Source: Rostratula benghalensis (lineage: Eukaryota; Chordata; Aves; Charadriiformes; Rostratulidae). Taken from it: DNA of 64,000 bases. Within the stretch, counting starts at the first letter, position 1. The number at the start of each line of letters is the position of its first letter. The DNA lies in NCBI GenBank assembly GCA_013399305.1, contig VXAI01000192.1:587183-651182 (forward strand), written 5' to 3'. Below are positions 43,174-54,837 of the stretch, piece after piece. The notes beneath the pieces were generated by a model. The model saw only the letters and a list, made by a program, of their open reading frames with translations, did no database searches and was not told the DNA's origin. Both the position numbers and the translations under genes were made by a program.

Positions 43174-44246
43174 TTTTACCATCCGTAGCATTTCTGCTTA
43201 GTTCCCATCTGGATTAATAGTGTGCACACCCTGCCCCACCCCTCCCTCCTTTATAGATTTACTTTCCTTTTATGAATGCATGAACCTGGACACAGGAAAG
43301 CGATACGACACCGAAATGAGCTAACAGTTACAGTGATAGGGCACTAGTAAATACTGATACATAACTGAGGGCCACTAGCCCAAGACCAGAAACGGGGAAG
43401 AGAGAAACAAATGCAGTTGTGAGCCAGTGAGAGCTTTCATCCAATTAAAAGGAAAAAAAAAAATAGGTAAAAAAGAATAGGAGTCATTAGGGGATCAGAT
43501 TAATGTGAATGTAGATTTCTTCCCAGTGGGAGCTGCAACCAGCTGAAGAGTTGTCGTTCCAGCTCCCACAACCTTCTTTTTCTAATGGACTCTCTTAGCA
43601 CATAGCAACCATCTTCTGCCTCCCAGCTCGCTCCACAGCCATCGACGTTTGCAGCTCTGTCTGAAGGTAGCACTCAGTAAATAATGTCCACTTTTCAACC
43701 CAGAGCCACCACCATCTGTAGGCACGTCACTCCTTGACCCCCTTGCTGCCTTAACAGCATACAAATGGAAGCTGCAGTGAGCAGCACAGGAACTTCTGAA
43801 GAGAAGGAGAATATGGGTGAGGAAAAACAGATCTGTATTTGTGTGCCACTCTTGTGTTTTGGTCCCTTTTCCAGTGTGCTCCTCAGCTGTGTGCCCTGAC
43901 TCTGCCCTGGTGTTCTCTGGAGCAAAACGGCAGCAGGGAGGGCAGCGCTTAGAGCTGGCAGCATGTCGTGGGAGGCATTAGGGCTGTGGGATGGCTTTTA
44001 GCACCACGGTGTCACACTGGTGACTGGGACATGGAGTCCTGGGGTCAGAACAGTCGAGAGGTTTCGTAAGGAGATCAGGTGGTAGGACAGAGTAGCTGAA
44101 ACTAGAGGCTGTTATATTAGTGCTATTGATGATGTTTTGATACTTGCTGGAATATTTTCCCCTCCCTACCCAGTACTGTATTGTCATTTATGTCACTGCT
44201 TGTTGTGTGTTTTAAATGACTTCTGTGTGATGCACTTTACACTGTA

Positions 44247-44252
44247 AATAAA
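44247..44252 (+). promoter_or_regulatory. SVEP1: Poly(A) signal AATAAA, likely SVEP1 main site
   Basis: Canonical AATAAA in the context actgtaaataaagttgcacc, with a TTG/TGTGTTTT-rich stretch upstream and CCTGTTTAG downstream. It is the best-placed signal after the SVEP1 stop, giving a 3' UTR of about 2.5 kb. Confidence 0.6.
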
Positions 44253-45789
44253 GTTGCACCCTGTTTAGTACCCATACAGAGGCAACACTGCACTCTTCTT
44301 AATGCCTCTCGACAGAGATACCAACCCACCATTTAGGACCTGCTGGCAGAGCCCAAATATTAGGGGAATGGAACTCCACTCAAGGGAAAAGACAAAATAA
44401 CTGTCAGTAATCTTAAAAGGATCTGCTGGATTAGTCCAGGTTTGATCCTCAGATAAAAACGCGGTTAGCACCTAATTTTTCAAATCCCTTCTGCTGGAGC
44501 ACACTTTAAAACCTGTAAAGGCCAAATTTACCTTAAACAGACACATTAAACCCTGCTTCATTCACTGCTCACACCAGGTACAGACACAGCTTGTTTTATT
44601 CTGCACCAGTACTGGCATTTTTAAAGCTATCGAAACACCCATATCCAGAGACAGTTGAGGTTACAAAAACACCCCTTTGTACCTCTAGCACCACTCCTCC
44701 AAATACGGAGTATAAATGACATAGCAGCCACAGGTGTTAGGGGGTGATGTTTTTTAAGGTAATGTTGGTAAAGCCTTTCAGTGCTTTGATACGTCGGCGC
44801 TAAGGGGGGACTCTGAAGTGCAAAAAGTGGTGAGTGCTTCAAAGCTTCCCCCTAAGCCACCACCCCCGAAGGTGGTGTGAGGCTGCAGACAGTGCTGTCA
44901 ATGAAGCCCTGAAATTTGACATGGACTCAGATCTTGTACATCCTGTAGAAACACAAAACACTGCCTTATTTAGAAGTAAGTGTGGAAAGAACAGGGCTCT
45001 TCCCATAGCCCCTGTCCTCTGCCATGAAAACCGAAGAGGCTGAGGTGTTGAAGGCAGCCTGCTGACACCCCGGTCTCACTGCGGACACCCCGGTCTCTGC
45101 TGGTGGAAGTACAGCAGGAAAAGGAGGAGTATGGGCTCTGGTCTCATGGTGCAGTGGGCAGGTTTTGTGTGTGCCAGCAGATGTTACCACGAGGAGTTCC
45201 CTTTTTACCTGGAGGACAGTTTGAGCAGCAATCTCTTCTGCATCTCAGCCCAGGAACAGTTTGTGGGTCTCAGGCTTCTCTCAGAGCAGTTTGGATCCTC
45301 ACTGTGGGAAGGATCCCTGCTGCTCCTGCTGCACTGCAGATGATTTTCTGGGAGAATACGACCCCACCACACATTTCAAGCAGTGAGAGACGGGCATTGC
45401 AGCACCCAGAGGCAGGGCAGGTGGAATACGCAGCACTGCTGTTGATCCCTTTCTCTCAGGTTATTTCCACTCACGCACACAAGGCAGAGCGCTTCATCAC
45501 GTCTCCAGCCCGTTTACAATGAACTCCTCTCCCAGGACCAGGGCTGCATTTCCATTACTTTGCTTTCCAGGCCGACCTGTTGCTAGTGCCTGCCAGTATC
45601 AGCATCTGCCATCTCTCCCAGCCCACCTCGAAGCCCTGTGGAAGCTGATGCTGTTCACAAGCTCATTGACATTGCTTTTCGGTGCAGGCTGGTCCATCCC
45701 TGCCAGGCATCACTCGCGTAGATGGACCAGCATGGCCACCTCGTGCTACAAGTACCGTGTGTAGCCTGGCAGATAGGACAGTTTCTCCC

Positions 45790-45945
45790 AGCCAGTGCCA
45801 GATTCCATCCCTGGAGGTGCTCAAGGCCAGGCTGGGTGGGGCTTTGAGACACCTGGTCTAGGGGGAAGTGTCCCTGCCCTTGGTGGGTGGGTTGGAACTT
45901 GACGATCCCTAAGATCCCTTCCAACCCAAGCTATTCTATAAGAAA
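45790..45945 (+). mobile_element. CR1 LINE 3' end fragment
   Basis: Contains ccctggaggtgctcaaggcc, aggctgggtggggctttgag and ccctaagatcccttccaacc, then a decayed attctataag tail: the 3' end of CR1 in the + orientation. Only about 155 bases are recognisable. Confidence 0.85.
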
Positions 45946-48234
45946 ATCACTTCAGGTCTTCCCATTTTACAGGCCAGATGAGCCCTTCCTTCTCCATTAA
46001 GGTGCTGCAGGTGAAAGTAGACAGCGGAGATTTAAGTGTAATTTTCATCATTATAAATAGCAGCCCTTCTGCAGGTGTCATCTGTACACCTTGTTGCTAG
46101 CCCAGTGGACCAGCACTAACCTGAATCTTATCAGTCTGGTCCCTTTGCAGAATGCAAATCTTCCTCCTTCAGGCTGTTGATGGCAGGCAACAGCTGCTGA
46201 GCAGATCGTCCTGGAAACTCAAGTCCTCTTTTTGTCTCCAGAAACTCTGAGTCTATGGCCACCACCAGTTGTGGTGGCGCCCAGAGCCTGCGTGCACAGC
46301 AAAGGCCAGAAATGGAGGCTGCTGGTGAGGATCAGGTTGGGGCTATGAGGTTCCTGGGCTGCACCATCTAGTAGTCCAGGAGCACCGTGAGAACCAGCCC
46401 TGTGCCTCCACCCAGCGCGCTCCTCGATGACCATTTTGCTGTGCCTTATCCCAGCAGCCCTGGGGAAATCGTCCTGTCCTTACACAACCAGGTGACAGAG
46501 AGCAGTCACTTGCAGCTGCCATTCCCTGCTCCTCAGTGCCCTGCCTGCTCTCGGTCATGCCCTTCCCTCCTTTCCCCTGCCACCCACTTCCTCCCCTTAT
46601 TCTGCTTTGTCTTCCCACATCCTGGCTGTTGTACTTCCATTGAGGTGGGGACAGGAGCGTCTTGTGATTTTTGCAGCTAGCTCAGACGTGATGTGAAACC
46701 ATTGAATGTGAGACCAGCAGCCTCGCTGGTGAGGTGTGTGGGGTGACTGAGCCCCACTGCCAGGCAGGGCTGGCAGAGTCCTGTGGGACTGAGCTCTCTT
46801 CCAGCTGCCTCTGCCGTGTTGTGCCTTCCCCTGGTGCTCCCCGGCCATGCTGCTCATTTAACAGTCACAGGCTGTGCTTGCAGCTGCCTGGGGTGGAGGC
46901 GGCCCCTTACGCTTGCCGGGTGGACATCTAAAGCCTGGAGCCGAGGCACCTCCAGATGGGCTTGCAGCAGGTGGCGAGAAGATGATGCTGCCTTCTCCCT
47001 TTGCTCCGCAGCAGCCTGGGATCTCCCTTCTCCCTGGCACCTGCTCTGCTGGCTGGCTCACAGCAGATTTGCAAGTCCTTGCTTGTGCAGCTCTGAGCAG
47101 GAGGCCCCTGGCTGATAGATGGGACCATGAGCGGGGCTCCTGGGCTGCTGCAAATGGGGGCCCAGCGATGTGCAGACACCCCATGTGTCTGCCTCCCGAG
47201 CAGGTCCCAGATATCGCTCAGTTCCAAGGGAATGATAAAGGCAATTGCTGCTCTCGGCTGTTTCTGCAGGGCTGTCTTGTCAGCTGAGAGCCTCCCAGCC
47301 ACACAGGGCACCGGAGCCAGGCTGCACGGCCACCCCTGGCTGAGCCAGGGCAGGAGCTGATTGCCCAGGCAGAGGGGAGGTTTGCAGCACCCTCATCCTG
47401 GCTCTGCTGCTGCCTGTCTGCCCCATGAAAAGAAGAAGAGTCCAGTCAGGAACTGATGCCAGGCACCAGGTGTGGAAGCCCAGGAGGGGCAGTCTTCCAC
47501 CTCTGGGAGTGGGGAAGGGGCAAAAACACCTACAGTCAAACAGGGTCTGCCAGGCATTTCTAGCCAGGGAGAGCCTGGGCACATCTCCAGACCCACCACA
47601 GGGCATTTCGGGAATTCTGGTAAGGGGAGCACCCTTTTTTTTCATGCTGGGAAAAGAAAAAGAAAAAAAAAAAAAGGAGGGGGATGGCAAAATGGGAGGA
47701 GGATGTGTGGTATGGCAAGACCGGAAACCTCAATAAAGCTGCAGTTCAGAAAGCACTTAAGTACATGGCCATGTCATACATCCATTAGGGGTACTTAGCT
47801 GCACCCATGCAGTTAAAAAACAAGCTTAAGCATTTTTCTGGACTCCAGCCTTAGTCATTATGGGATTATGATAAATATGAAAAACTGTGCCTGCCCTGCA
47901 GACATGGTTGAGATGGCTGCTAAGTGCCTGGCACTGGGTGTTTGCTGTCAGCTGAATACAGGAGGCTGATAAAAGAGATGGCTGCCCAGTCAGGTATGGC
48001 TAGGCCAGATGTCTGGTTTGATTTCATGAAATAGCTTGGTTAACAATTTGGGGTAAGGGATAAACAGCTCATTAATTAATCCTGCTGCTAATAAGCAGGG
48101 AGGTGCTGTAAGCACATGTGGGAATAAATTACATAAAGGAAGGCAATCATATTAAGGGGAAATGACGTGAAATTAAAGCTAGAAATGACAAGTCAGTGCT
48201 TCCTGAGCAAAAAACACAAAACAAATGTGCCCCT

Positions 48235-48266
48235 GGGGGGGGAGGGAGGGAGGGAGAGAGAGAACG
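48235..48266 (+). repeat. G-rich tract, G-quadruplex candidate
   Basis: A run of eight G is followed by GAGGGAGGGAGGG and (GA)n. Four G-runs of three or more with one-base loops fit the quadruplex pattern on the + strand. No gene is nearby. Confidence 0.75.
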
Positions 48267-51200
48267 AGGTGTGAAGGCATCTGGTGTCCTGGCCATTCCC
48301 ACCCACAGCAGGTGTAGGTTTCCTGCTTGGGAAAAAGAATTTTTTGGTGCCAGCAAGGTTATGATTTCTCCTGTCTGGCACCAGTGAGGTGATGATGCTG
48401 CCATTCGGGCTCGTGCTGGCACATGAAGCACGTGGCAGCTGGTGTCCCCATGGGAGGAGGAGGAATGTCCCAGGGCTGGAGGCGCTGGGCTCTGTAAGTG
48501 CAGATAAATAAGGGAAGATAAATACAGCCAGGTGGACGAAGCAGATCTTGGTCGTGCCACCAAGGATCGCGCTGCACAGCACAACTGGGAGAGCCGGCTC
48601 CCGCTGGGAGCCTTGGCTCAAGCATTTCCCTCCTGCTCAGAGCATGATTTTGCAACCTAAATGTTTGGAAAGTATGAAGTGCTCCTGGTTTCATCCCTGG
48701 CAGGGCTATGAAAGCCAGACACGAGTGGCTGCTGTGTACAAATCCGTGTCTGAGGACGCTTTGGAGAGGAGTCGCCGAGTGTGGCTCTAGGAAAATTCAT
48801 TAAAACAGGGCTGAAGATAAATAGAGCAGATATCCCTTTGCACTGAAAAGTGTATGGGCTTTTCAGGGTACTTGTGGGCTGGGGTCCCTCAGGGAAAACC
48901 CTGGACTTCATCAGTTCAGTTAGAGTAAAACTAGATGTGATACAGCGTGATAAACATGCCATACAGTCCAGAGAGCCCACTCCAACAGGCTTCTTATATT
49001 TCTGCGTTCAAGAAGCTACTGGGTTTCTTTGAGTCTTTCAGGTTATTCATGAAAAGATGCAAAAATAGTGAAGAATGCAGACAGTCTGCCTGGGGATGCG
49101 TGACTCAGTCTACACTGACAATGGCACTTCAGAAACCATCAAACACTTAAGCACTGAGGATTAGAAGCAGGAGCCACGTCCCTCCACCTACATTTCCAAG
49201 AAAATCCATAATTGGCCCTTAGGGCAATAGAGATAAAAGCTGAGCAGCAAAAGTGAAGGTGCAGGCTTGCACAAGAGCTCTCCTTCACTGCTCCCAGACT
49301 TAAGCTTCCAGTCTGACACGAAAAAGGCTGAGAACCCTGCCACATTTGAGACATGGTCGGGCACACCAAATCCCTCGGCACTGTTCTCATTGCCAGTGGG
49401 TGCCTTTGGACCCCAAAGCAGCTGCAGATATCCCTGGCAATCAGCATTTGGTGTTGTGCAAAGGCCCTTCTGTGGAGCTTAATGAAACTCAAATCAAACA
49501 GAAGATGAGGATCTATCTGAGGCATCAGTGCAGGAAATAACAGCCAAGGTGAATACCTGCCCAAGGACAACAAAGGGTACAACTGGATTTTCCACATTGT
49601 CCAACTCCCCAAAAATTTCCATTGGATTTGGGTGTCACTTAATGCAGAAAATCTCTCTGCCATGAGAAAACCTTCATGGCTGACACTCACCATGACACCC
49701 CTTCTGCACACAGAGGTGCAACATCTCCATGCCCATGCATGGGGAAGCAGCCCCTTGTGCTTCTGCCAGCTCCACATCTCCCCGCACTTCACTGCACCAA
49801 GGCATGGATGGGCTGTGGGCAGCAGGGGACAGTCCAGATCAGCTGCCCATGGCAGAAGTGTCTTCTTCTAACCTAAAAACAGCGAAAGCCTGTTGGTGTG
49901 AAGTTTAGTTGTGCCCTGCCTGTGCAGGCACGGTGAGGCAGGCAGGCAGGCATCTCCAGGGCTGACCCATGGCAGCTTTGCCCTGCTCTGCTCAAGAGTA
50001 AGACCCTTCCCAGGGGCAGCCATGCAGAGAGGCAATGCCCAGAGTGTTGTCCCACCTGCCTCAGAGGATCTGTACTCAGGGTGCATACCCCCTAGCGCAA
50101 CCAGCCTCCCGGGCAGCTGCTTTTTGGGACAAAAGTGAGTGCCGCAGAGTCCGCAGGCATGCTGCCGGTGGGGAGCAAGGCTAGTCAGACTCTGAGCAGA
50201 CAACCTGGTACGACTGGTGGGGAAGGTCAAGAGCCTCCCCCAGGCAACAAAACTGCTGTTGTCCCCCACCCCACCTCAATCTCTCAAACTAGCACGTGGC
50301 TGTCATGTCAAACCCCGAGGGCTGGCCTCCGAGAGCACTGCTACATCCTGTGTAGCATCCTGGTGTCCCATGCTGGGACTACAAAACTCCACCGTCCCCC
50401 CCACACTCCAAGGCAGAGCTGGCTGCCAGGGCAGCAGCCCAGGCTTTTACACAGGGGTGCCAGGAGCTCGGCTCCTCTGCCACTTCTGCCTAGATGTGGT
50501 GAGTGGATGAGACAGATCCTGCTGCCCTTCTCTGCTACTGCCTGCACCAACACATCACTTCAGCTGGGTTGGTTTGACACTCTTCCGCTGCCATCATGAC
50601 ACATGGATGTCACTCGCTGCGGTGCCAAGCTGCTGCCCCAAGCATCCCTCATCAGATCCTCTGCAGAAAGGCTTGAGCTTGGCCTGTGTGCAGACCACAG
50701 CCACATGTAATTTATTTCCACAGCAAGGCTTGCAGGTACTGATGTCATCTACAAAGTCGGGGGAACTAAAGCACAGGCACTGAGTAATCTGCCCAGCCAT
50801 GTGCTGCAGATGGAGAGATACTGTCTGGGCAGGAGCTGGGACTTTCCAACTCCTCTCCCAAGCTGTTCTGCTCCCTGGAGGAGCTTGCACCCAAAAGCTG
50901 CTGGGGCTCTCAGAGGTGTGGTGGGGTGTCTAAGGATGCAGGAGAAAAGTCACACATGTCACCAGAGTTTGGGTACCCTCAAGGGCAAGGAAGCATGCAA
51001 GAAACCCTGGGAGTGCAACATGTCCAGTCATGTCGGGGACCACCAGGACCATAAAAGCAGCAAATAACTGAAACAAAAAGGAGATGTAGAAAGGATCTGC
51101 AATAGGTAAAATAAACGAGTCTTGGGATGCAGTGGGTTTGGGTTTTCAGGCTTATCATTGCCTTTTTGCAAGTGCATGCAGACTCTCCCCCAGCCCAGCT

Positions 51201-53431
51201 CTGCAGACTGACAGCCGGGGTGGGCTCTTGGCTGTTCCATCTTCGCAAACTTTCTAGAAAGCGGCAGGATTTCAGGCTCTCTCCTGCTCATTAGTCACGG
51301 CGTTAGCAGCACTGCCCACCAGGTCAGCTTGTCAAACGGATGCAAGCATATGGGAAGTACTGCAACTGCACACCTGAAGAGAACACCTATTAGAACTGCT
51401 GGGGGGATGGGGGGGTGAAAGAGAAAAAGAAAGAAAGGAAAATGAATAAAAAAACTCAAAGGAAGCCAGCTGCATCAGAAGTTTGTTTTGTGATGTTCAG
51501 GTTTGTCTGGAAAGATGCAGGTCAGACCTGACGTATTCCTGCTTGCTGGGAGGAGGCACCTGGGCCTTTGTCCCCACCTGCCCGCCCTGGGACAGAAACA
51601 GTGGCAGGCATGAGAACAAGACTTTTTTTAGCTCTGCTGCCAATTCCACAGCCACACAAATCACTATCCATCCGCTGGGGATCCTGAGTTTTGCCTGCTG
51701 GCAAAATTGTGGAGATTTTCGGTGGGGGATCAGAACATGCCCCAATTGCATGCTCACACAGCAGCGCAGAGAAGAGAGGGGTCAAATGCAGGGGGGGAGA
51801 CTCCTTTCCCTTCCCTCTGAAAGCAGTGCTTGCACATGCACCGCAGGGAGCTGCCAGGCTGTAGTTACAGCAGGTTGCATCAGCTGCTCATGTGAGCCCA
51901 TCACTTGCAGTTTTGGGGTGGATACCAGCAAAGCAGCACCTCAAGGGCAGATGGCAAAGCAACCTCTGCCTGCAGCCCCAGCAGCTGACCCCAGAAGGCC
52001 AAAAGAGGGACATCATGTCTGGCCTGGGCCCTCCTGGGCTGAAAAGGGACCCTGAGGAGCTTTGCTACCTGGGGTGAAACAGTCCTTTGCTGAGAGGTTT
52101 TTGTTCTGGCCTTCGTGAAACAGACTGACATTCAGCTGCTGGGGTTTTTTGGTTTGGGGTTTTTTTTTTTCCCCTAGAACAGGGTATTCTCAAGGCCCTT
52201 CCTTCAAAGCATCCTCTGGGAGGAAGGAGTACTTTTACAGTATGAGCAAAGCAAGTGCGCACCCTGCTCCAGCTTGGCCAAGAGTCAGATGAAGATGACT
52301 CTGTTTCCCTGTTAACCCTGTGATGTTTCAGCCAGGATTTGGTGTGATCTGGCTGATATATCCAAATAAAAAGGTCCTGTGAACTGGTCACATTCCTGCA
52401 CTCTGCCTTCAGTCTCACAGGAGGATAGCAACACTCCTGGGAGCTCAAAACTGCTGCCTGTGCCCTGCCAGCCTCTGCAGCATCCCTGCCCCTGCCCCTG
52501 CCCCAGTCTGTCCACGCCACAGCTGAACTGCCCTTGCAGACGAGGAGGGGATACCAAAGTCATGGTTTGGCTTTCTCTGTGTACACTTGTCCTCAGTTGT
52601 GTAACATCTCATACAGCTTTTGTGTCTTTTTTGCCCCTTCCTTTATCCTGCTTCTGCATTTCCTTCCCCATGAGACCCAGCAGTCATGTCCAGCCAGAGC
52701 TTTTTTACATGCGTTAGCAGCAGCTCTGGGTCCTCAAAAATTGCCTCAGCAGCTGCTGTTTAGGGCAGTAACGCAGCTGGGCAAGCTGGACCAGGGCTCA
52801 GAAGGCTCCTGCCAGACCCATTATGAGCTGACAGTATGTGCCTCAGCAAACCCCTCATCCCTCATCAGTTTCCACACAGACCTTGCACGTGAGCTGCCTT
52901 TCCTGGGCAAGCATGGACAGACCCACTCCAAAGTGTGGGTCGCATGGGGGCTTGCAGTGGGGAAAAGACTTTTCCCTGATGGCAGCAGAACCCTATCTGA
53001 AAGCTAAAGCCCAACCCAGGCTGCTGGTCTGTTTTTCCATCCCTCCTGTTGCCCCTGGCAATGCCTGCAGTGCTGGTGTCCTTCCATGGCTACCATGCCT
53101 GGACTACACAAGCCCTGGTTTGGACATGCCATTCTGTCCTTAGAAGTAGCTGTAAATGCACTTTTCCTCTTCCTACTATTTTTTTTCTGCAATAGCCAAG
53201 AGCCTTTTGTACTTAAAAGCATCAGTGCCCCTGCACAGTGCATTGGTAAGAGCCCACCAGTCCCACGGCCCCCCCACCTAGAGCACAGGTCTCTGTGGGA
53301 AGGAGGATAGCAAGTGTCCCATCCCTTCCAAAATCATCTATGTTTGCTATGTTCCTCTGCTATATCACATCGGCTCATGGTCCCCCAGGGTGTTTTTGCT
53401 CCTGTTTGTCTTAATTTTAATTGCACAGAAA

Positions 53432-53480
53432 CAAGGGGAGGAGAAAGGAAGGAGAGGGAAGGGGGTGGGGAGAAGGAAAA
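53432..53480 (+). repeat. Polypurine tract
   Basis: About 49 bases of A and G with a single T interruption (GGGGGTGGGG). Such tracts can form triplex DNA. It lies in sequence without a gene. Confidence 0.8.
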
Positions 53481-54687
53481 CATCTCTGCTCTTCCCTTCT
53501 CCAGTAATTACCTCCAAGCCCAAACACCTCCAAGGCAAGGTCTCCAGTGTCTGGGGATCTCAGAGTCACCCAGCACCCAATGACTTAACGTCCAAAGGTG
53601 TTCTTGTGTTTCCCCTTGTCACAGCTGAGGACCCCAAATGGGCACCCTCATCTCTCCAATCCATCACCCCAGACCACCTCTCGGCCATCTCCAGGCCATC
53701 TCCAGACAGCAGGTATGAGCAGTACGAGACATCGTTTTTTCATGTCCTGTGCTGATAAGGATGGTTTTTATCCTTTTCTATTCCGTGTGTCCAGAAGCAT
53801 CTTGTCCACCATCAGAAGGGAAGGAAGTTTCCCAGACTTGCTGCAGGGATGCAAGGGAACAGTTTGCACAAACAAGTGTTTGTGCCTGTCCTTTTTCAGG
53901 TTTCAGAGTAATCCTTTTTATTTTCGAAACCACTTTTCCGGTTTGCCAAGATCATTTTCAGTCCGACTAGTGATCCAGGGCAATGCCTCCCAGTTTAACG
54001 TGTCACCTGCAGACGTCAGAATTACAAACCACAGTCCAGCATTCAATTATAAAAATACCAGACTGACAAAGAAAAAAATAACCCAAAACCAAACAACCCT
54101 AAACTTTGCTCAAAGCATCTCTGCAATGTGGCCACAAGCCACTGGCACCAGATGCAACCATCCAACAAAGTCTGCACCCACCTTCTAATAATTTCATTCA
54201 ACTTATGCTGCAGAGAACCATGTGGAGAGAAGCCTCGGAAGAGCCAAGCAATGTGCTGCCAGGCATCCTGCTCCTGTGTGTCAGCATCACCTCGTGCTTC
54301 ATTACAGGAGAAAATTAGGCTGGTGTGGTACAAGCTGCCATGGCTGCTGTGTGAGTGCCATGATGAACTTTTTGAGTCTTCTGGTACAATACCTGCCCTC
54401 CACAATCCTTCAGTGGTGATTACAAACAGTTCTGGCATGGACTGAGCCAACTGTTGCATTGTTTGAAGATTAATTTTGTTCGGGCCATGATAACCTGTAA
54501 ATGTCTAATAGTTGTGGGCTCATCTTCTCCTCCTCTTGGCTGAGATCTCGTTGCTCGCTGTTACTGTTCATTGTAACACCAAGCTCAAAAATGCAGCCTG
54601 CACCTCAAAACAAAGACTGATCCAAAACCAGCACTAACCAGTTTGGTTCTTCCAGGGCCAACAATTGCTGCTTTTTTTTTTTTTTTT

Positions 54688-54837
54688 NNNNNNNNNNNNN
54701 NNNNNNNNNNNNNNNNNNNNNNNNNNNNNNNNNNNNNNNNNNNNNNNNNNNNNNNNNNNNNNNNNNNNNNNNNNNNNNNNNNNNNNNNNNNNNNNNNNNN
54801 NNNNNNNNNNNNNNNNNNNNNNNNNNNNNNNNNNNNN
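54688..54837. other. Assembly gap, 150 N
   Basis: A gap bounded by about 16 T on the left and an (AG)n run on the right. The flanks suggest that a low-complexity stretch caused the sequencing or assembly break. Frames reported across it are meaningless. Confidence 0.99.

Larger units (their letters stand above)
41758..44270 (+). other. SVEP1: SVEP1 3' untranslated region (probable)
   Basis: The sequence after the stop codon has no long frame in the SVEP1 direction that resembles a protein and contains no CR1 copy. It holds an interrupted (AC)n repeat early on, an A-rich run at 43449-43463 and an AATAAA at 43168. The end is set by the AATAAA at 44247-44252, with cleavage probably 10-25 bases later. 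The extent is inferred from sequence only; transcripts could stop earlier. Confidence 0.65.
44271..54687. other. Intergenic region downstream of SVEP1, part 1
   Basis: Ten kilobases without a supportable gene. Many overlapping short frames occur in GC-richer stretches (46-54 kb), but none shows a domain, a signal peptide or splice-linked neighbours. It contains a CR1 3' fragment at about 45790-45945, a poly(A)/purine patch at 47648-47682, a G-rich run at 48235-48266 and a purine tract at 53432-53480. It ends at an assembly gap. Confidence 0.75.

Noticed and set aside
46343..47736. Cluster of overlapping frames on both strands at 46-48 kb
   Set aside because: High GC gives open frames in all six phases at once; no splice-linked set gives a protein family.
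49139..49792. 217-codon minus-strand frame
   Set aside because: No recognisable domain or signal peptide and no linked exons. Long chance frames are expected in this GC-richer stretch.
51483..52055. 190-codon frame rich in Cys, Pro and Ser
   Set aside because: Composition follows local GC; overlapping minus-strand frames are just as open; no family match.
53598..54188. 196-codon frame downstream of the polypurine tract
   Set aside because: No domain or start context; it runs through ordinary intergenic sequence and low-complexity Asn/Lys/Thr codons.
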